From Nonomuraea jabiensis (lineage in GTDB: Bacteria > Actinomycetota > Actinomycetes > Streptosporangiales > Streptosporangiaceae): DNA of 64,000 bases. Below the pieces are notes generated by a model. It saw only the letters and a list, made by a program, of their open reading frames with translations, did not search any database and had not been told where the DNA came from. The position numbers and the translations under genes are program-made. Position 1 is the stretch's first letter. Every line of letters begins with the position of its first letter. Shown piece after piece: positions 8,791 to 17,800 of this stretch. The DNA lies in NCBI RefSeq assembly GCF_014204795.1, contig NZ_JACHMB010000001.1, positions 12,986,501 through 13,050,500 on the forward strand, in the 5' to 3' direction.

Positions 8791-9060
8791 CCCGGGGGTT
8801 CCCAAGGGGCGTGGCGGGAGTCTCACGACGTTCCTGCCACGCCCGACCCGCGCCACGGCACGCGGCGACGGGCCCAGACGAGCGCCCGTCCCACTGGGCG
8901 GCGCGCGATGGCGCAGCACAACCGATGGCGCAGCACAACGAGGTCGCGCTGCAGACGTCATGCGGAGGAAGGGGCATGGGAGGCGGCTGCGCTGAGCGGA
9001 GGCGTGGGTGGGCCAGCGGTGCGGCGTGCCACCGTCGAAGGCGCACGGCTCGGCGCGGCG

Positions 9061-9128
9061 GGACCGTGAGGCGCAGCGGGACCGTGAGGCGCAGCGGGGC
9101 CATGAGGCGCAGCGGGGCCGTGACCGTA
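9061..9128. repeat. 18-bp tandem repeat
   Basis: Two identical and one variant copy of GGACCGTGAGGCGCAGCG (9061, 9079, 9097) plus a partial fourth. The surrounding 8791-9135 stretch has no convincing gene; it also holds a direct repeat of GATGGCGCAGCACAAC near 8907. Confidence 0.85.
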
Positions 9129-9135
9129 CCCACCT

Positions 9136-9321
9136 GCGCCGCCGCAAGACGACCAGGGTGTCGCCGGGCCGCAGGTAGTCCAGGGCCTTTGTGAGCTCTT
9201 CGCGGTCGGTGTTCTTGCCGCTCAGCTTGTCGGCGAAGATGCGGATGCAGCCGGCGGCTTCGAGCGCGCGGGTCTGCCGGTCCAGCCGTTGATCGCGGGT
9301 GGAGACCCGGGCATAGCGACA
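9136..9321 (-). pseudogene. Serine recombinase (Tn3-type resolvase) fragment
   Basis: About 60 residues of the N-terminal catalytic domain remain: YARVSTRDQRLDRQTRAL with the nucleophilic Ser, then FADKLSGKNTDR and LRPGDTLVV. After this point the sequence runs into the 18-bp repeat array, so the rest of the catalytic domain and the DNA-binding domain are missing. It is on the same strand as the Tn3-type transposase remnant at 11.3-11.4 kb, which suggests a decayed transposon. Confidence 0.75.
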
Positions 9322-9552
9322 CGCGCTCCGGTGAGCACCGCGGGTTCGGCGCGAAGGAAGTCGTCGGCGGCTTGGCGGACTGCGGCAGGAGCCGAGCCGT
9401 CGGGGAGCGTTGTCACACCTTGGAAGTGCATAAAAAGGGCGCAACGGGAGTTGATGAACACGAACGGTTTACAACATCCCCGCCAGCGCCTCTCACAAGC
9501 CTGGCGCAGAAATCGGCGATCGCGGAGGTATGGGCGTCATGTCGCCGCGCCG

Positions 9553-9585
9553 CTTGACCCTGACGCAGGGTCAAGCTTTCAACAT
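9553..9585 (+). promoter_or_regulatory. MerR-type promoter/operator
   Basis: A perfect inverted repeat with arms CTTGACCCT (9553-9561) and AGGGTCAAG (9567-9575) and a 5-bp centre contains the -35 element TTGACC. The best -10, CAACAT (9580-9585), is 20 bp further on. Such long spacers with a dyad inside are the hallmark of MerR-activated promoters. Transcription would begin at the hydrolase ATG (9592). Confidence 0.75.
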
Positions 9586-9591
9586 GGTGGC

Positions 9592-10482
9592 ATGACCACG
9601 GAAACCAGGGCGATCGGGGCCGCCGAGCTGTACGACGAGCACAAAAATTATGGGGAGCGGGCGGAGAGAGGCGACAGGACGATACGGCACTTCAGGATCC
9701 ACCACGACGGCGTCACGATCCCGGTGTCTCGCGGCGGTCAGGGACGCCCGCTGGTCCTGTGCCCTGGCCTGAGCTCGACCCAGGCCGACCTGCGCGAGCT
9801 GACCGAGTTGCTGAGGCGCGATCACGACGTGGTGACCTTCGACCTGCGGGGGCATGGCCTCGCCTCGGCCGCCAACCGGTACTCCTTCGAGGACTTCCTC
9901 AACGATCTCGTCGCGGTGATGGCGGATCTGGGACACCTCGGCCTGCCAACGGCGCCCGTGCTGGTGGGCTACTCGCTGGGCGCCGACCTGGCGGTGCACT
10001 ATGCCTCCGAGCATCCTGACACCGTCGCCGAGCTTGTTCTCATCGACGGGGCGAACCCGGTGCCCGAACCGTTCATCACCGAGGCAGTCCTGCCGGCGTT
10101 CCGCGCCATGTGGGAGGACCAGGCGACGCAGCAGGAGGCCGAGCGGGGCACCGCACGTCAGGTGCTGCTCAGTGCCCAGGAGATTCTCGACCTGAACATC
10201 GAGATCGACGTGATCCGGTCCGAGATCCTCGACCGGTACAGGAAGATCGACCGGCCCGTCAGTATGATCATGTCGACCTCGATGGCCGGCGACAGCAGCG
10301 AAGGGCATGCGCCGCGGTTCAACCAGAACTGGCGTGCCGGCGTCGAGCGGCTTGTCCGCGAGCATCCCTACATTGCCATCAGCTGGCTCGATGCCGATCA
10401 TCAGCTGGTCTTCACCCAGGCCCCCCAAATCGCCCAGATCATCCTTGACGCACCAGGCTCAGCCGGTCAGGCGATCTCTTGA
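9592..10482 (+). CDS. Alpha/beta hydrolase under a MerR-type promoter
   Basis: 296 residues. Alpha/beta hydrolase fold with the oxyanion/strand-3 region LVLCPGLS, nucleophile elbow GYSLGAD, Asp in LIDGANP or later acid, and His in DADHQLVF near the C-terminus. It is likely an esterase or lactonase; the substrate is unknown. The ATG at 9592 coincides with the expected transcription start of the MerR-type promoter, so the mRNA would be leaderless. A broken merR gene follows 22 bp downstream. Confidence 0.85.
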   Translation: MTTETRAIGAAELYDEHKNYGERAERGDRTIRHFRIHHDGVTIPVSRGGQGRPLVLCPGLSSTQADLRELTELLRRDHDVVTFDLRGHGLASAANRYSFEDFLNDLVAVMADLGHLGLPTAPVLVGYSLGADLAVHYASEHPDTVAELVLIDGANPVPEPFITEAVLPAFRAMWEDQATQQEAERGTARQVLLSAQEILDLNIEIDVIRSEILDRYRKIDRPVSMIMSTSMAGDSSEGHAPRFNQNWRAGVERLVREHPYIAISWLDADHQLVFTQAPQIAQIILDAPGSAGQAIS

Positions 10483-10504
10483 GCAACTCCTGGAGACTGG
10501 TCTG

Positions 10505-11126
10505 ATGCTGACGATCGGCGAGCTGGCGTCGTACGCGGGAGTGACGGTGCACGCAGTGCGGCACTACCACGCCAAGGGGCTGCTGTCGGAGCCCGACCGG
10601 GATCACTCCGGCTACCGCAGATAAGACGCCGGCTCCGTGAGCGAACTGATCAAGATCCGGACCCTCGCCGAGGCCGGGGTTCCGCTGGCGCGGGTGCGGG
10701 AGCTGCTGCGGGCCGGGGAGGAGGAGGTCGCCGCGGCGGTCGCGGACATCGATAGGCGGCTGCAGGCGGAGATCCGGGAGAGGCAGCGGCACCGCAAGCG
10801 AATCGCCCGGCTCGCCTCCGTGGACAGCCTGGTCCTGCCCCCGGAAGTGGTCGAGTATCTCGACCGGCTGCGGGCGCTCGGGGTCGACGAGCGGATCGTC
10901 CAGGTCGAGGGTGACGGCTGGATCCCGTTGGCCGCGCACTCACCCGAGCGAGTCCCTGAGTGGATGGCACGCAAGCGGGAGCAGCTCGACGATCCGCGGC
11001 TGGTCGACTTCTACCTCACCCTGGGCCAGGCTCTTGACCGAGCCGACGACCACCCGCGGCTGATCGAGCTGGCCGACAAGCTGGCCGCCTACATCACGCG
11101 TATGGCCGACGAGGGGGGCGAGGCTG
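10505..11126 (+). pseudogene. MerR-family regulator interrupted by an in-frame TAA
   Basis: Residues 1-39 (MLTIGELASYAGVTVHAVRHYHAKGLL to SGYRR) are a normal MerR helix-turn-helix. Codon 40, where the family has Tyr in GYRRYD, is TAA at 10622-10624. The same frame continues at once with DAGSVSELIKIRTLAEAGVPLARVREL and the coiled coil, effector region and a helical tail to about 11126. There is no frameshift, so a single base change (TAC or TAT to TAA) explains it. A GTG at 10637 could start a headless protein. The C-terminal end also looks truncated. Confidence 0.85.
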
Positions 11127-11308
11127 GACGGGCTGGACCAAGCTCGAGCGCGTGGCCCTCACACCGGGCGCGACTCCCCAATAGCGCTGGTACGACGCGC
11201 AGGAAGACGCCACACTGCGGCGATCCGAGCGCTATTGGTGATGGCGGGCGGGGGACTGCTGGGCGAGGCTTGGTCCAGTCGCAACAGCAACCCAGCGACG
11301 GATTGCCC

Positions 11309-11446
11309 TCATGCACCACCGAGCGAGCCGAGATCGCCGATGCTCAACCGGGCGCTCAGATCAAGGCGCACCTCGCCGTAGGGGCGGACGTGCAGCCAGA
11401 ACAGCGGGGCCAGGCCGCGCCGGTCGACCGGGGTGAGCAGGGCCGC
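11309..11446 (-). pseudogene. Tn3-family transposase C-terminal fragment
   Basis: A short frame on the minus strand reads LTPVDRRGLAPLFW, then HVRPYGEVRLDLSARL, which resembles the extreme C-terminus of Tn3-family TnpA proteins (PLFWxHVNPYGxxxLDMxxRL). No upstream transposase domain is recognisable. With the resolvase fragment at 9.1-9.3 kb it marks the remains of one element. The rest of 11127-11652 contains no recognisable gene, though a 12-bp inverted repeat around CCAATAGCGCT/AGCGCTATTGG lies near 11176-11240. Confidence 0.6.
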
Positions 11447-11652
11447 CGGCGGCGACATCATCCGCGTCGCCGACCCCGCCTGCCCGTTCCGCATCGCGGC
11501 GCGCTTGCGCTGGCGGCTGGCCGGCGACGGTTTGGCGAGCTCGGCCAGGTAGCCGGACCGGTGCGGCGTTCAGCCGGCCGATCTCCTCGCCGTGGTGGGC
11601 GGCGCAGTTCTCGCGTCGCCCGTTCCGGACGGCCGGCTTCCGACTGGGGAGC

Positions 11653-12681
11653 TCAGTTGCCTTCGGACAGTCGGGCGTCCCATGCGGCCAGCACCTGCTG
11701 CTCCTTCTCGCCGGCGAGGCCGAGTGGCGGGGCGCCGGGCGCGGTGCGGACCTCGCCGCCTGACCGCAGCCACTGCCAGGTGTCTCGGACGGAGTCGCCG
11801 AACGGGCGGGTGCGCAGTCCTGCTGCTTTCGCTGAAGCGCCGGACACGGCCCAGAAACCGGCGGTGTCCGGTACGTCCGGGATCCACAGGGGAAGCTCGG
11901 CCCATGGCAGCACCCCTTGCGATAGCAGGAAACCCTCGTCCACCCACACAGGATCGGCGTCCGAACCAGTTACCTGCACACAGTCGCCGACCAGCCGGCC
12001 CATCGTGGTGTTCGGCCCGTCCGGGACGACATTGTGGATGCCGCCTGCCTGCGCCTCGACCTGGTCCAGGACGAAGGTCGAGAGATCACGCACGTCGATG
12101 AGTTGCAGGCCGCGCCCTGGGTCGCCGGGCGCGATCACCCGGCCGCCCTCGGCGATTCTGGTGAGCCACCACGGCAGCTGGCCCAGGTTGTCGTGCGGTC
12201 CCACGATCGACCCGGCGCGCGCGACCAGGCTGGCGTCAAGCCCGTAGGTCTGCTCGACCGCCAGTTCGCAGCCGCGTTTGTGAACGCGCAATTTCTCGAG
12301 GTCGGCAGGGTCGCCGTCCTGGTCCGGGACACCAGGCCAGGTCGCGGCCGACTCGTCCAGCGAAGCAGTGTTCCAGGCCTGGTAGACGCCGGTGGTCGAG
12401 ACGAACGCGTAGAAGGGGGCGGAGTCGGCCATTGCCTGTGCGGTGCGCAGGACGTGCGCCGGCACCTGGCCGCCCGGGTCGATGACCGCATCGAAGCTCC
12501 GCCCGGCGAGTATCTGGACACCCTCGTCTGTGGACCGGTCGCCGCGAAGCGCCTCGACGCCGTCGATGTCCTTGCCGGTCAGCCCGCGGTTGAAGGTGGT
12601 GATCTCGTGTCCCCGGCCGAGGGCGTCGCCCACGATGGTGCGTCCGACGAACGACGTTCCGCCAATGACCAATAATCTCAT
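11653..12681 (-). CDS. Extended SDR / NAD-dependent epimerase-dehydratase family protein
   Basis: 342 residues with the N-terminal Rossmann motif MRLLVIGGTSFVGR and a family-typical ARAGSIVGPHD and LQLIDVRDLSTFV. The catalytic YxxxK is not in canonical form (FVSTTGVYQAW precedes a degenerate region), so the activity may be atypical; members include isoflavone-reductase-like and reductase-like proteins. Start ATG at 12681 is preceded by GAAGG. It diverges from an HTH protein gene, sharing an operator-rich gap. Confidence 0.8.
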   Translation of the reverse strand: MRLLVIGGTSFVGRTIVGDALGRGHEITTFNRGLTGKDIDGVEALRGDRSTDEGVQILAGRSFDAVIDPGGQVPAHVLRTAQAMADSAPFYAFVSTTGVYQAWNTASLDESAATWPGVPDQDGDPADLEKLRVHKRGCELAVEQTYGLDASLVARAGSIVGPHDNLGQLPWWLTRIAEGGRVIAPGDPGRGLQLIDVRDLSTFVLDQVEAQAGGIHNVVPDGPNTTMGRLVGDCVQVTGSDADPVWVDEGFLLSQGVLPWAELPLWIPDVPDTAGFWAVSGASAKAAGLRTRPFGDSVRDTWQWLRSGGEVRTAPGAPPLGLAGEKEQQVLAAWDARLSEGN

Positions 12682-12702
12682 GTTGCTACCTTCTGGTCGC
12701 CG

Positions 12703-12759
12703 TTGACAACAGATGTTGTCGCCCGCATCATGGTGGTGTCGTAAACAAGTGTTGTCAAG
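12703..12759. promoter_or_regulatory. Divergent promoter with mirrored TTGACAACA elements
   Basis: TTGACAACA on the plus strand (12703-12711) and its inverse TGTTGTCAA (12750-12758) face each other between the SDR and HTH genes. Each contains a -35-like TTGACA, and each overlaps an ACAACA-centred dyad (ACAACAGATGTTGT; ACAAGTGTTGT). This looks like one regulator acting on both promoters. Confidence 0.55.
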
Positions 12760-12767
12760 GGGTCGCC

Positions 12768-13613
12768 GTGCGAGACATATCCGACGCGCAACGCGCCGAT
12801 TTGACCACCGCCGTTGAGCAGCTTGCGTGGACGGCGGTGCGGGAAATGCTGCAGCTCAAACCGGAGGCGGGGCCTGGCTCCGATGCGCCGGACGCGGACT
12901 TGCGGCAGATGTGGCTGGCCACGCTGACCTCATTGCTGGCGATCCGCGACAGCGCGGACCAACTTGCGGCGTCCGCCGCGCTGTCGGCGGCACAGTACGG
13001 CGCCGACTATCCCGCGATCGGGGAAGCGGCCGGGATGACCAGGCAAGGCGCCCGGCGCAAATGGCCGGGGCTGGCCGGGCTGAGTGATGAACGACAGCGC
13101 AAGCTCACCTGGTGGAAGCGCCGCGGGGACCAGTTCGCGCAGTGTGTCCGTGCCGTACTCATGGCATCAGAGGAGACATCAGAACAAGCGCCACACCTAG
13201 CCGCCCTTCGCAACCGGCTCGACGAGATCGAGCAGACATCGCCGGCGCAACGCCTCGACGTCTTCGACATGGCGCTAGTGGATGCGCATGCGGTGGCGGT
13301 GGGTGCTCCCTCGCCTGTCGAGAGCACCGCGGCGCGTGCGAACGGGCTGCTCGCGGCGTTGACTGCTGACGCGTACGCGGCCATGAACAGCCATTCGTCC
13401 CTGGTGATCCGCGAGGACCTCGCCTGCGGGACCGACGACTGCGCCTCGGAGCCGATTGTGGAACTCTGGCACCCTGACTTCGGTCACCAGCCCGTATCGG
13501 CCTGCCGTGAGCACGCCATAGAGGCTCTTGGGCAGCCGGACATCAGGATCGTGGCCGCTTGCCAGCCAGACGTCGCGCTCTCGGTGTTCGCCGAGGCGTA
13601 CGGCGAAGGCTGA
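12768..13613 (+). CDS. Putative HTH protein of unknown function
   Basis: 281 residues, not recognised as a named family. Residues about 82-105 (YPAIGEAAGMTRQGARRKW) look like a helix-turn-helix of the kind found in small actinobacterial DNA-binding proteins. The C-terminal third has Cys and His (CGTDDC, CREH) that could bind metal. Start GTG at 12768 follows AAGGGG. Its divergent position opposite the SDR gene, with mirrored operator elements, suggests it regulates that gene and itself; this is inference. Confidence 0.6.
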   Translation: MRDISDAQRADLTTAVEQLAWTAVREMLQLKPEAGPGSDAPDADLRQMWLATLTSLLAIRDSADQLAASAALSAAQYGADYPAIGEAAGMTRQGARRKWPGLAGLSDERQRKLTWWKRRGDQFAQCVRAVLMASEETSEQAPHLAALRNRLDEIEQTSPAQRLDVFDMALVDAHAVAVGAPSPVESTAARANGLLAALTADAYAAMNSHSSLVIREDLACGTDDCASEPIVELWHPDFGHQPVSACREHAIEALGQPDIRIVAACQPDVALSVFAEAYGEG

Positions 13614-13887
13614 CGAGGGCGGCGGCAAGTGCGCACGGGCCCGGGGTGCAGGGCTGCGGCGAATGCGTCACCCTCACGGATGAGATCGTCGCGGCCCAGC
13701 ACGAGCGGGCCGATCGCGCGCTTCAGCCCGGCCGGCGACCACACAAAGTGACCGCGGATCTGCCCGCACAGGCGAATACAGATCACTCGATCAACGGTCT
13801 CCGCCAGTACTGACCCCCGCGAATTCCGGGGAAGCAGCCCTGGTACAGGGGCCACTACGGTGAGAGAGGACTCAGGGAACACAGGCG

Positions 13888-14340
13888 TTATCGCTTAACG
13901 GGATGCTGTTCCAACCCCTCGGGGTTTCTCCCGATCAGCGCCTGCACTGCCCGACCGGCCACTGCACGGGTCTCCGATCCGGAATGCCGGCGGTAGAGGG
14001 CGACCAGCTCATCCAGGAAGTGGAGCCGGCCGGTCAGGCAGGCCGCCTCGATCGCGGCCAGCGTCAGGTTGTCGTCTGAACTGTGCAAAGCCTGCCGGAT
14101 GAGGGCGATCGACTCCTGATCCGGTTCCTCGGCTGCGATGGCCATCCGGTCCAGTGTCTCGCCCGGAGCAGTGAGCATGAGGTAGTCCACCGGCCCCACC
14201 ATCGCCGAAGCCCCACCGGTCGCCGTCCATGAGCACTGCGTCATGCTGTCATGCCGGATATCATCCCGCATCCGAACCCACGACGGGCGGGGCCCCTGCC
14301 CCCTCCAGGGACCAGTTGACTCGGGACGTTGAGGGGCCAT
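13888..14340 (-). CDS. Hypothetical protein with HEAT-like helical repeat
   Basis: Up to 150 residues. The C-terminal 100 are helical and repeat-like (ALHSSDDNLTLAAIEAACL, AVAGRAVQAL), as in immunity-type or HEAT-repeat proteins. The N-terminal 40 residues are less protein-like; a start at the internal ATG near 14203 is possible. No strong ribosome site marks any candidate. Neighbouring 13614-13887 shows nothing recognisable. Confidence 0.5.
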   Translation of the reverse strand: MAPQRPESTGPWRGQGPRPSWVRMRDDIRHDSMTQCSWTATGGASAMVGPVDYLMLTAPGETLDRMAIAAEEPDQESIALIRQALHSSDDNLTLAAIEAACLTGRLHFLDELVALYRRHSGSETRAVAGRAVQALIGRNPEGLEQHPVKR

Positions 14341-14411
14341 AGGCGGGGACGTCTCTTAACGGCACCCCAACGTCGCCGTACCCGCTGACCCCCACCCGGT
14401 GGACCACCGGG

Positions 14412-14606
14412 TCACGAGCCCTCCCGCACCAGCAGCACCTGATCATCGCCGGGGTCAGGCTCGACCCGATACCGCGCGAGCTCCGGCGCGGAACCCCCGG
14501 CCTCGTCGGTGCAGGCGACCAGGAACGGCGCCCCATCGCCCCCGGCCTCAACGACGAACCCGTCATGGCGTTCGCTGAACTCCCGCCGTCCCGCCTTGCG
14601 CAGCAC
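14412..14606 (-). CDS. Small hypothetical protein
   Basis: 64-residue frame from GTG 14606: starts VLRKAGRREFSERHDGF, ends DPGDDQVLLVREGS. Composition is protein-like (acidic, few arginine runs) and it ends in a normal stop. Upstream of the GTG the sequence turns into a ~60 bp repeat. No family recognised. Confidence 0.45.
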   Translation of the reverse strand: MLRKAGRREFSERHDGFVVEAGGDGAPFLVACTDEAGGSAPELARYRVEPDPGDDQVLLVREGS

Positions 14607-14614
14607 CGTCGAGG

Positions 14615-14822
14615 TGGCGAATGGCGGGTGAACCCCGACGGCGAGACCCCTGGCCGGATGGCGGCCAGTGTGGCATATGGGGGGTGAGTGGGCAGGGACC
14701 CTGCCGGCGAGGCCCGCTGGCCGGATGGCGGTCGGAGTAGCGAAAGGCGGGTGAGTGGGCCCCGACGGCGAGGCAGGCGGCCAGGTGCCGGTCGGGGCGG
14801 TGGGTGAGGAGGTGAGTGGGGG
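14615..14822. repeat. Three degenerate copies of a ~60-67 bp repeat
   Basis: Each copy runs from GTGGCGAATGGCGGGTGA-like sequence through ACGGCGAGGC to GGCCGGATGGCGGTC; copies begin near 14615, 14668 and 14736, with a partial copy near 14795. It fills the gap between the small minus-strand frame and the tricorn protease gene. Confidence 0.6.
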
Positions 14823-14842
14823 GTGGGTGGTGCAACGGGGAG

Positions 14843-17800
14843 TTACTGGAGCGGCGGCAGGTCCGGAGGCGTGGCGGGCGGGTGTTCGTCGAGGGCGGCC
14901 AGCGCCAGCTCGATCGCCTTCTCCAGCTGCGGGTCCCGCCCCGCCACCCGGTCCTGCGGCGTGATCACCACCTCGATGTCCGGCTCCACCCCGTAGTTCT
15001 CCACGCCCCACCCGTGCCCTTCGAGCCAGAACGAGTACCGGGGCTGCGTGACCCGCGTCCCGTCGACCAGCGAGTACCGGGAGTCGATCCCGATCACCCC
15101 ACCCCAGGTCCGCGTCCCCACCAGCGGGCCGATGCCGCGGATCTTGATCCCGGCGCTGACGATGTCACCGTCCGAGCCCGCGAACTCGTCGGTGATCGTC
15201 ACGATCGGCCCCCGGGGCGAGTCCTCCGGGTAGCGCATCGGCTCGTAGCCGCGGGCCCGCGCCCACCCCGTGACCTTGCGGGAGAGCTTCTCCAGCACGA
15301 GCTCCGACAGGTGACCGCCGCTGTTCTCGCGCACGTCCACGACCAGCCCGTCGAAGGCCATCTCGGTACGCAGGTCGCGGTGGAACTGCGCCCACCCCGT
15401 CGCCACCATGTCGGGCACGTGCAGGTATCCGAGCCTGCCGCCGGAGGCCTCCCGGACGCGGGCGCGGCGGCTCTCCACCCAGTCGTGGTAGCGCAGCCGG
15501 GTGTCCTCCGCGATCGGGGTGACCACGACGCGGCGGGTGTCCCCGCCGGCGGCCGGCCGTACGGTCAGCTCGGTGGGCTGGCCGGCGGTGCCCGCCAGGA
15601 GGGCCAGCGGACCGCGTACCGGATCCACGGGACGCCCGCCGACCGCGATGATCGCGTCACCGGGACGGACGGCCACCCCGGGCGCGAGCAGCGGGGAGCG
15701 CGCGTCGTGGTCGGAGGACTCGCCGGGCAGGATGCGTACGACCCGCCACACGCCCTCGTCGTCCCTGGCGAGGTCCGCGCCGAGGAGTCCCTGGCGGCGG
15801 CGCGGGTCGACGCCGGCGCCGTTGGGGCTCGCGTACGCGTGGGAGGTGCCCAGCTCGCCCTGCGTCTCCCAGAGCAGGTCGATCAGCTCGGAGTGGGCGC
15901 CGATGCGCTCCACCAGCGGCTCGTAGCGGTCGAGCACGCCCTGCCAGTCGACGCCGTTCATGTCCTCGCGCCAGAAGTGGTCGCGCATGAGGCGGCCGGC
16001 CTCGCGGAAGCCCTGCCGCCACTCGGCGATCGGGTCGATCTCCACGGCGATCCGGTCCAGGTCGATGGAGACGACCTCGTCGCCCTCGGTGGCGGCGCGG
16101 GTCTGCAGGCCGTTCTTGCCGTTGGTGACGAGCCTGCCGCCGTCGCCGCTGACCTCGAACGAACGCACTTCCTTGCCCAGCTCGGCCTTGGCGCGCTTCT
16201 TGAGGTCGTAGCGTTCGAGGACGATCTCGGTGACCGGCTCGGTGCCGTCGCCGAGCTGCCCCGCGAGGGGGTGGCGCAGCCAGAGCAGGGCGTCCTTGGC
16301 GGTACGCAGGTTGCCGTAGCGGCCCGCGGGCACCGGCACCGGCACCACGCGCGAGGGGAGCCCGTCGGGATCGACCTCGGTACGCGGCGCGGCGTCGTCC
16401 TTCTTGTCGTCCTTGGCGGGCTTGTCGTCCTCGCCGTTGAACCCGCGTCCCTGCAGGGAGGGGTCGAACGGCGACGGCGTGGTGGCCTGGAGGGGCACGA
16501 TGTACGGCTTGCACCCGCCATGGAATGACATGTCGAAGACGTGCGCGTCGTACACCGGGTCGAAGGTCCGCACCGACAGGAATGCCAGATGCTTCCCGTC
16601 CTTGGTGAACACCGGGTCGAAGTCGGAGAACCGTATCGACGTCACGTCGATCACCGACGTCCCGTCGACCCGCCCCATCTTGATCTGCGACAGCGGCTCG
16701 TGGTGCGGGTGCACCCAGGCCAGCCACCCCGAGTCGGGCGAGAACGTGAGCCCGCTGACGTCTCCCTGCGTGGTCCGGTCGAGCTGCCGGATATTTCCGG
16801 ACTCGACGTCGACGATCAGCAGCCGGCCGTCATGCGTGGCGACCGCCACGTGCTTGCCGTCGGGCGAGACCGCCAGTTCGAGCACCCGTCCGAGCTCCCC
16901 GGTGGCCAGCGTCCTGATCTCGCCGCCCGGCGTGCCGATCTCCAGCCCGTCCTCGCCGCCGGCGTCCGACACCCAGACGGCCCGGCCGTCCGCGTCGAGC
17001 ACCCGCGGCAGCCGTACCCGGACGCCCGGCTCTGCCCGCAGCACGCCCGCCGGCCCGTCGCGGTGGGTCACCCAGTGGGCGGTGCCGCGGATCTCCACGG
17101 CGCTGGCCCGCCCGCCCGCGTCCGGCGAGAAGTCGCCGACCCGCAGCGGCGCCGGGCGCTTGGCCCGCCCCGGCCGCGGCCCGCCCAGCGTCACCTCCAG
17201 CCGGTACGGCTCCGCGTCCAGGCTCTCCAGCAGCCACAGGTCCCCGGCGTGGCTGTAGATGACCCGCTCCCCGTCGCCGACGGCGTGGCGGGCGTAGAAC
17301 TCCTCATGATTGCTGTGCCGGCGCAGGTCGGACCCGTCGGGCAGGGCCGAGTAGACGTTGCCGACGCCGTCGACGTCGGACAGGAAGACGAGCCGGTCCC
17401 CCACCCAGTTGACCGCCCAGTACTGCGCGGTGCTGTCGGCGAACAGGCGGACGAACTCCCCCTCGCCCTGGGTGTCGACCCAGATCTTGCCGGCCGTGCC
17501 GCCCCGGTACCGCTTCCACTGCGACGGCTCGCGCCACATCGCCGACACGGTGGCCACCCGCGCGCCGCTGACGGCCACGTCGCTGACCCACCCGTACGGC
17601 AGGCGCGTGGCGGGGCCGCCGTCGAGCGGCACCGCGTACGCCCAGTTCCGGCCCCGCTCGCTCTGCCCGGCCGCGGTGATCGCCAGCACGTCGCCCTCGC
17701 GCGTCCAGCCGCGTACGCCGGTCGTGGCGCTACCCCAGTAGGTCAGCCGCTCGCCCTCGGGGCCGTCGATCCCGGCCGCGAACACCTCCGGCGCGCCCTC

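Noticed and set aside
9222..9461. Minus-strand frame with the helix-like segment AAVRQAADDFLRAEPAVL
   Set aside because: Too short and in a different frame from the resolvase remnant; could be transposon debris but no family could be named.
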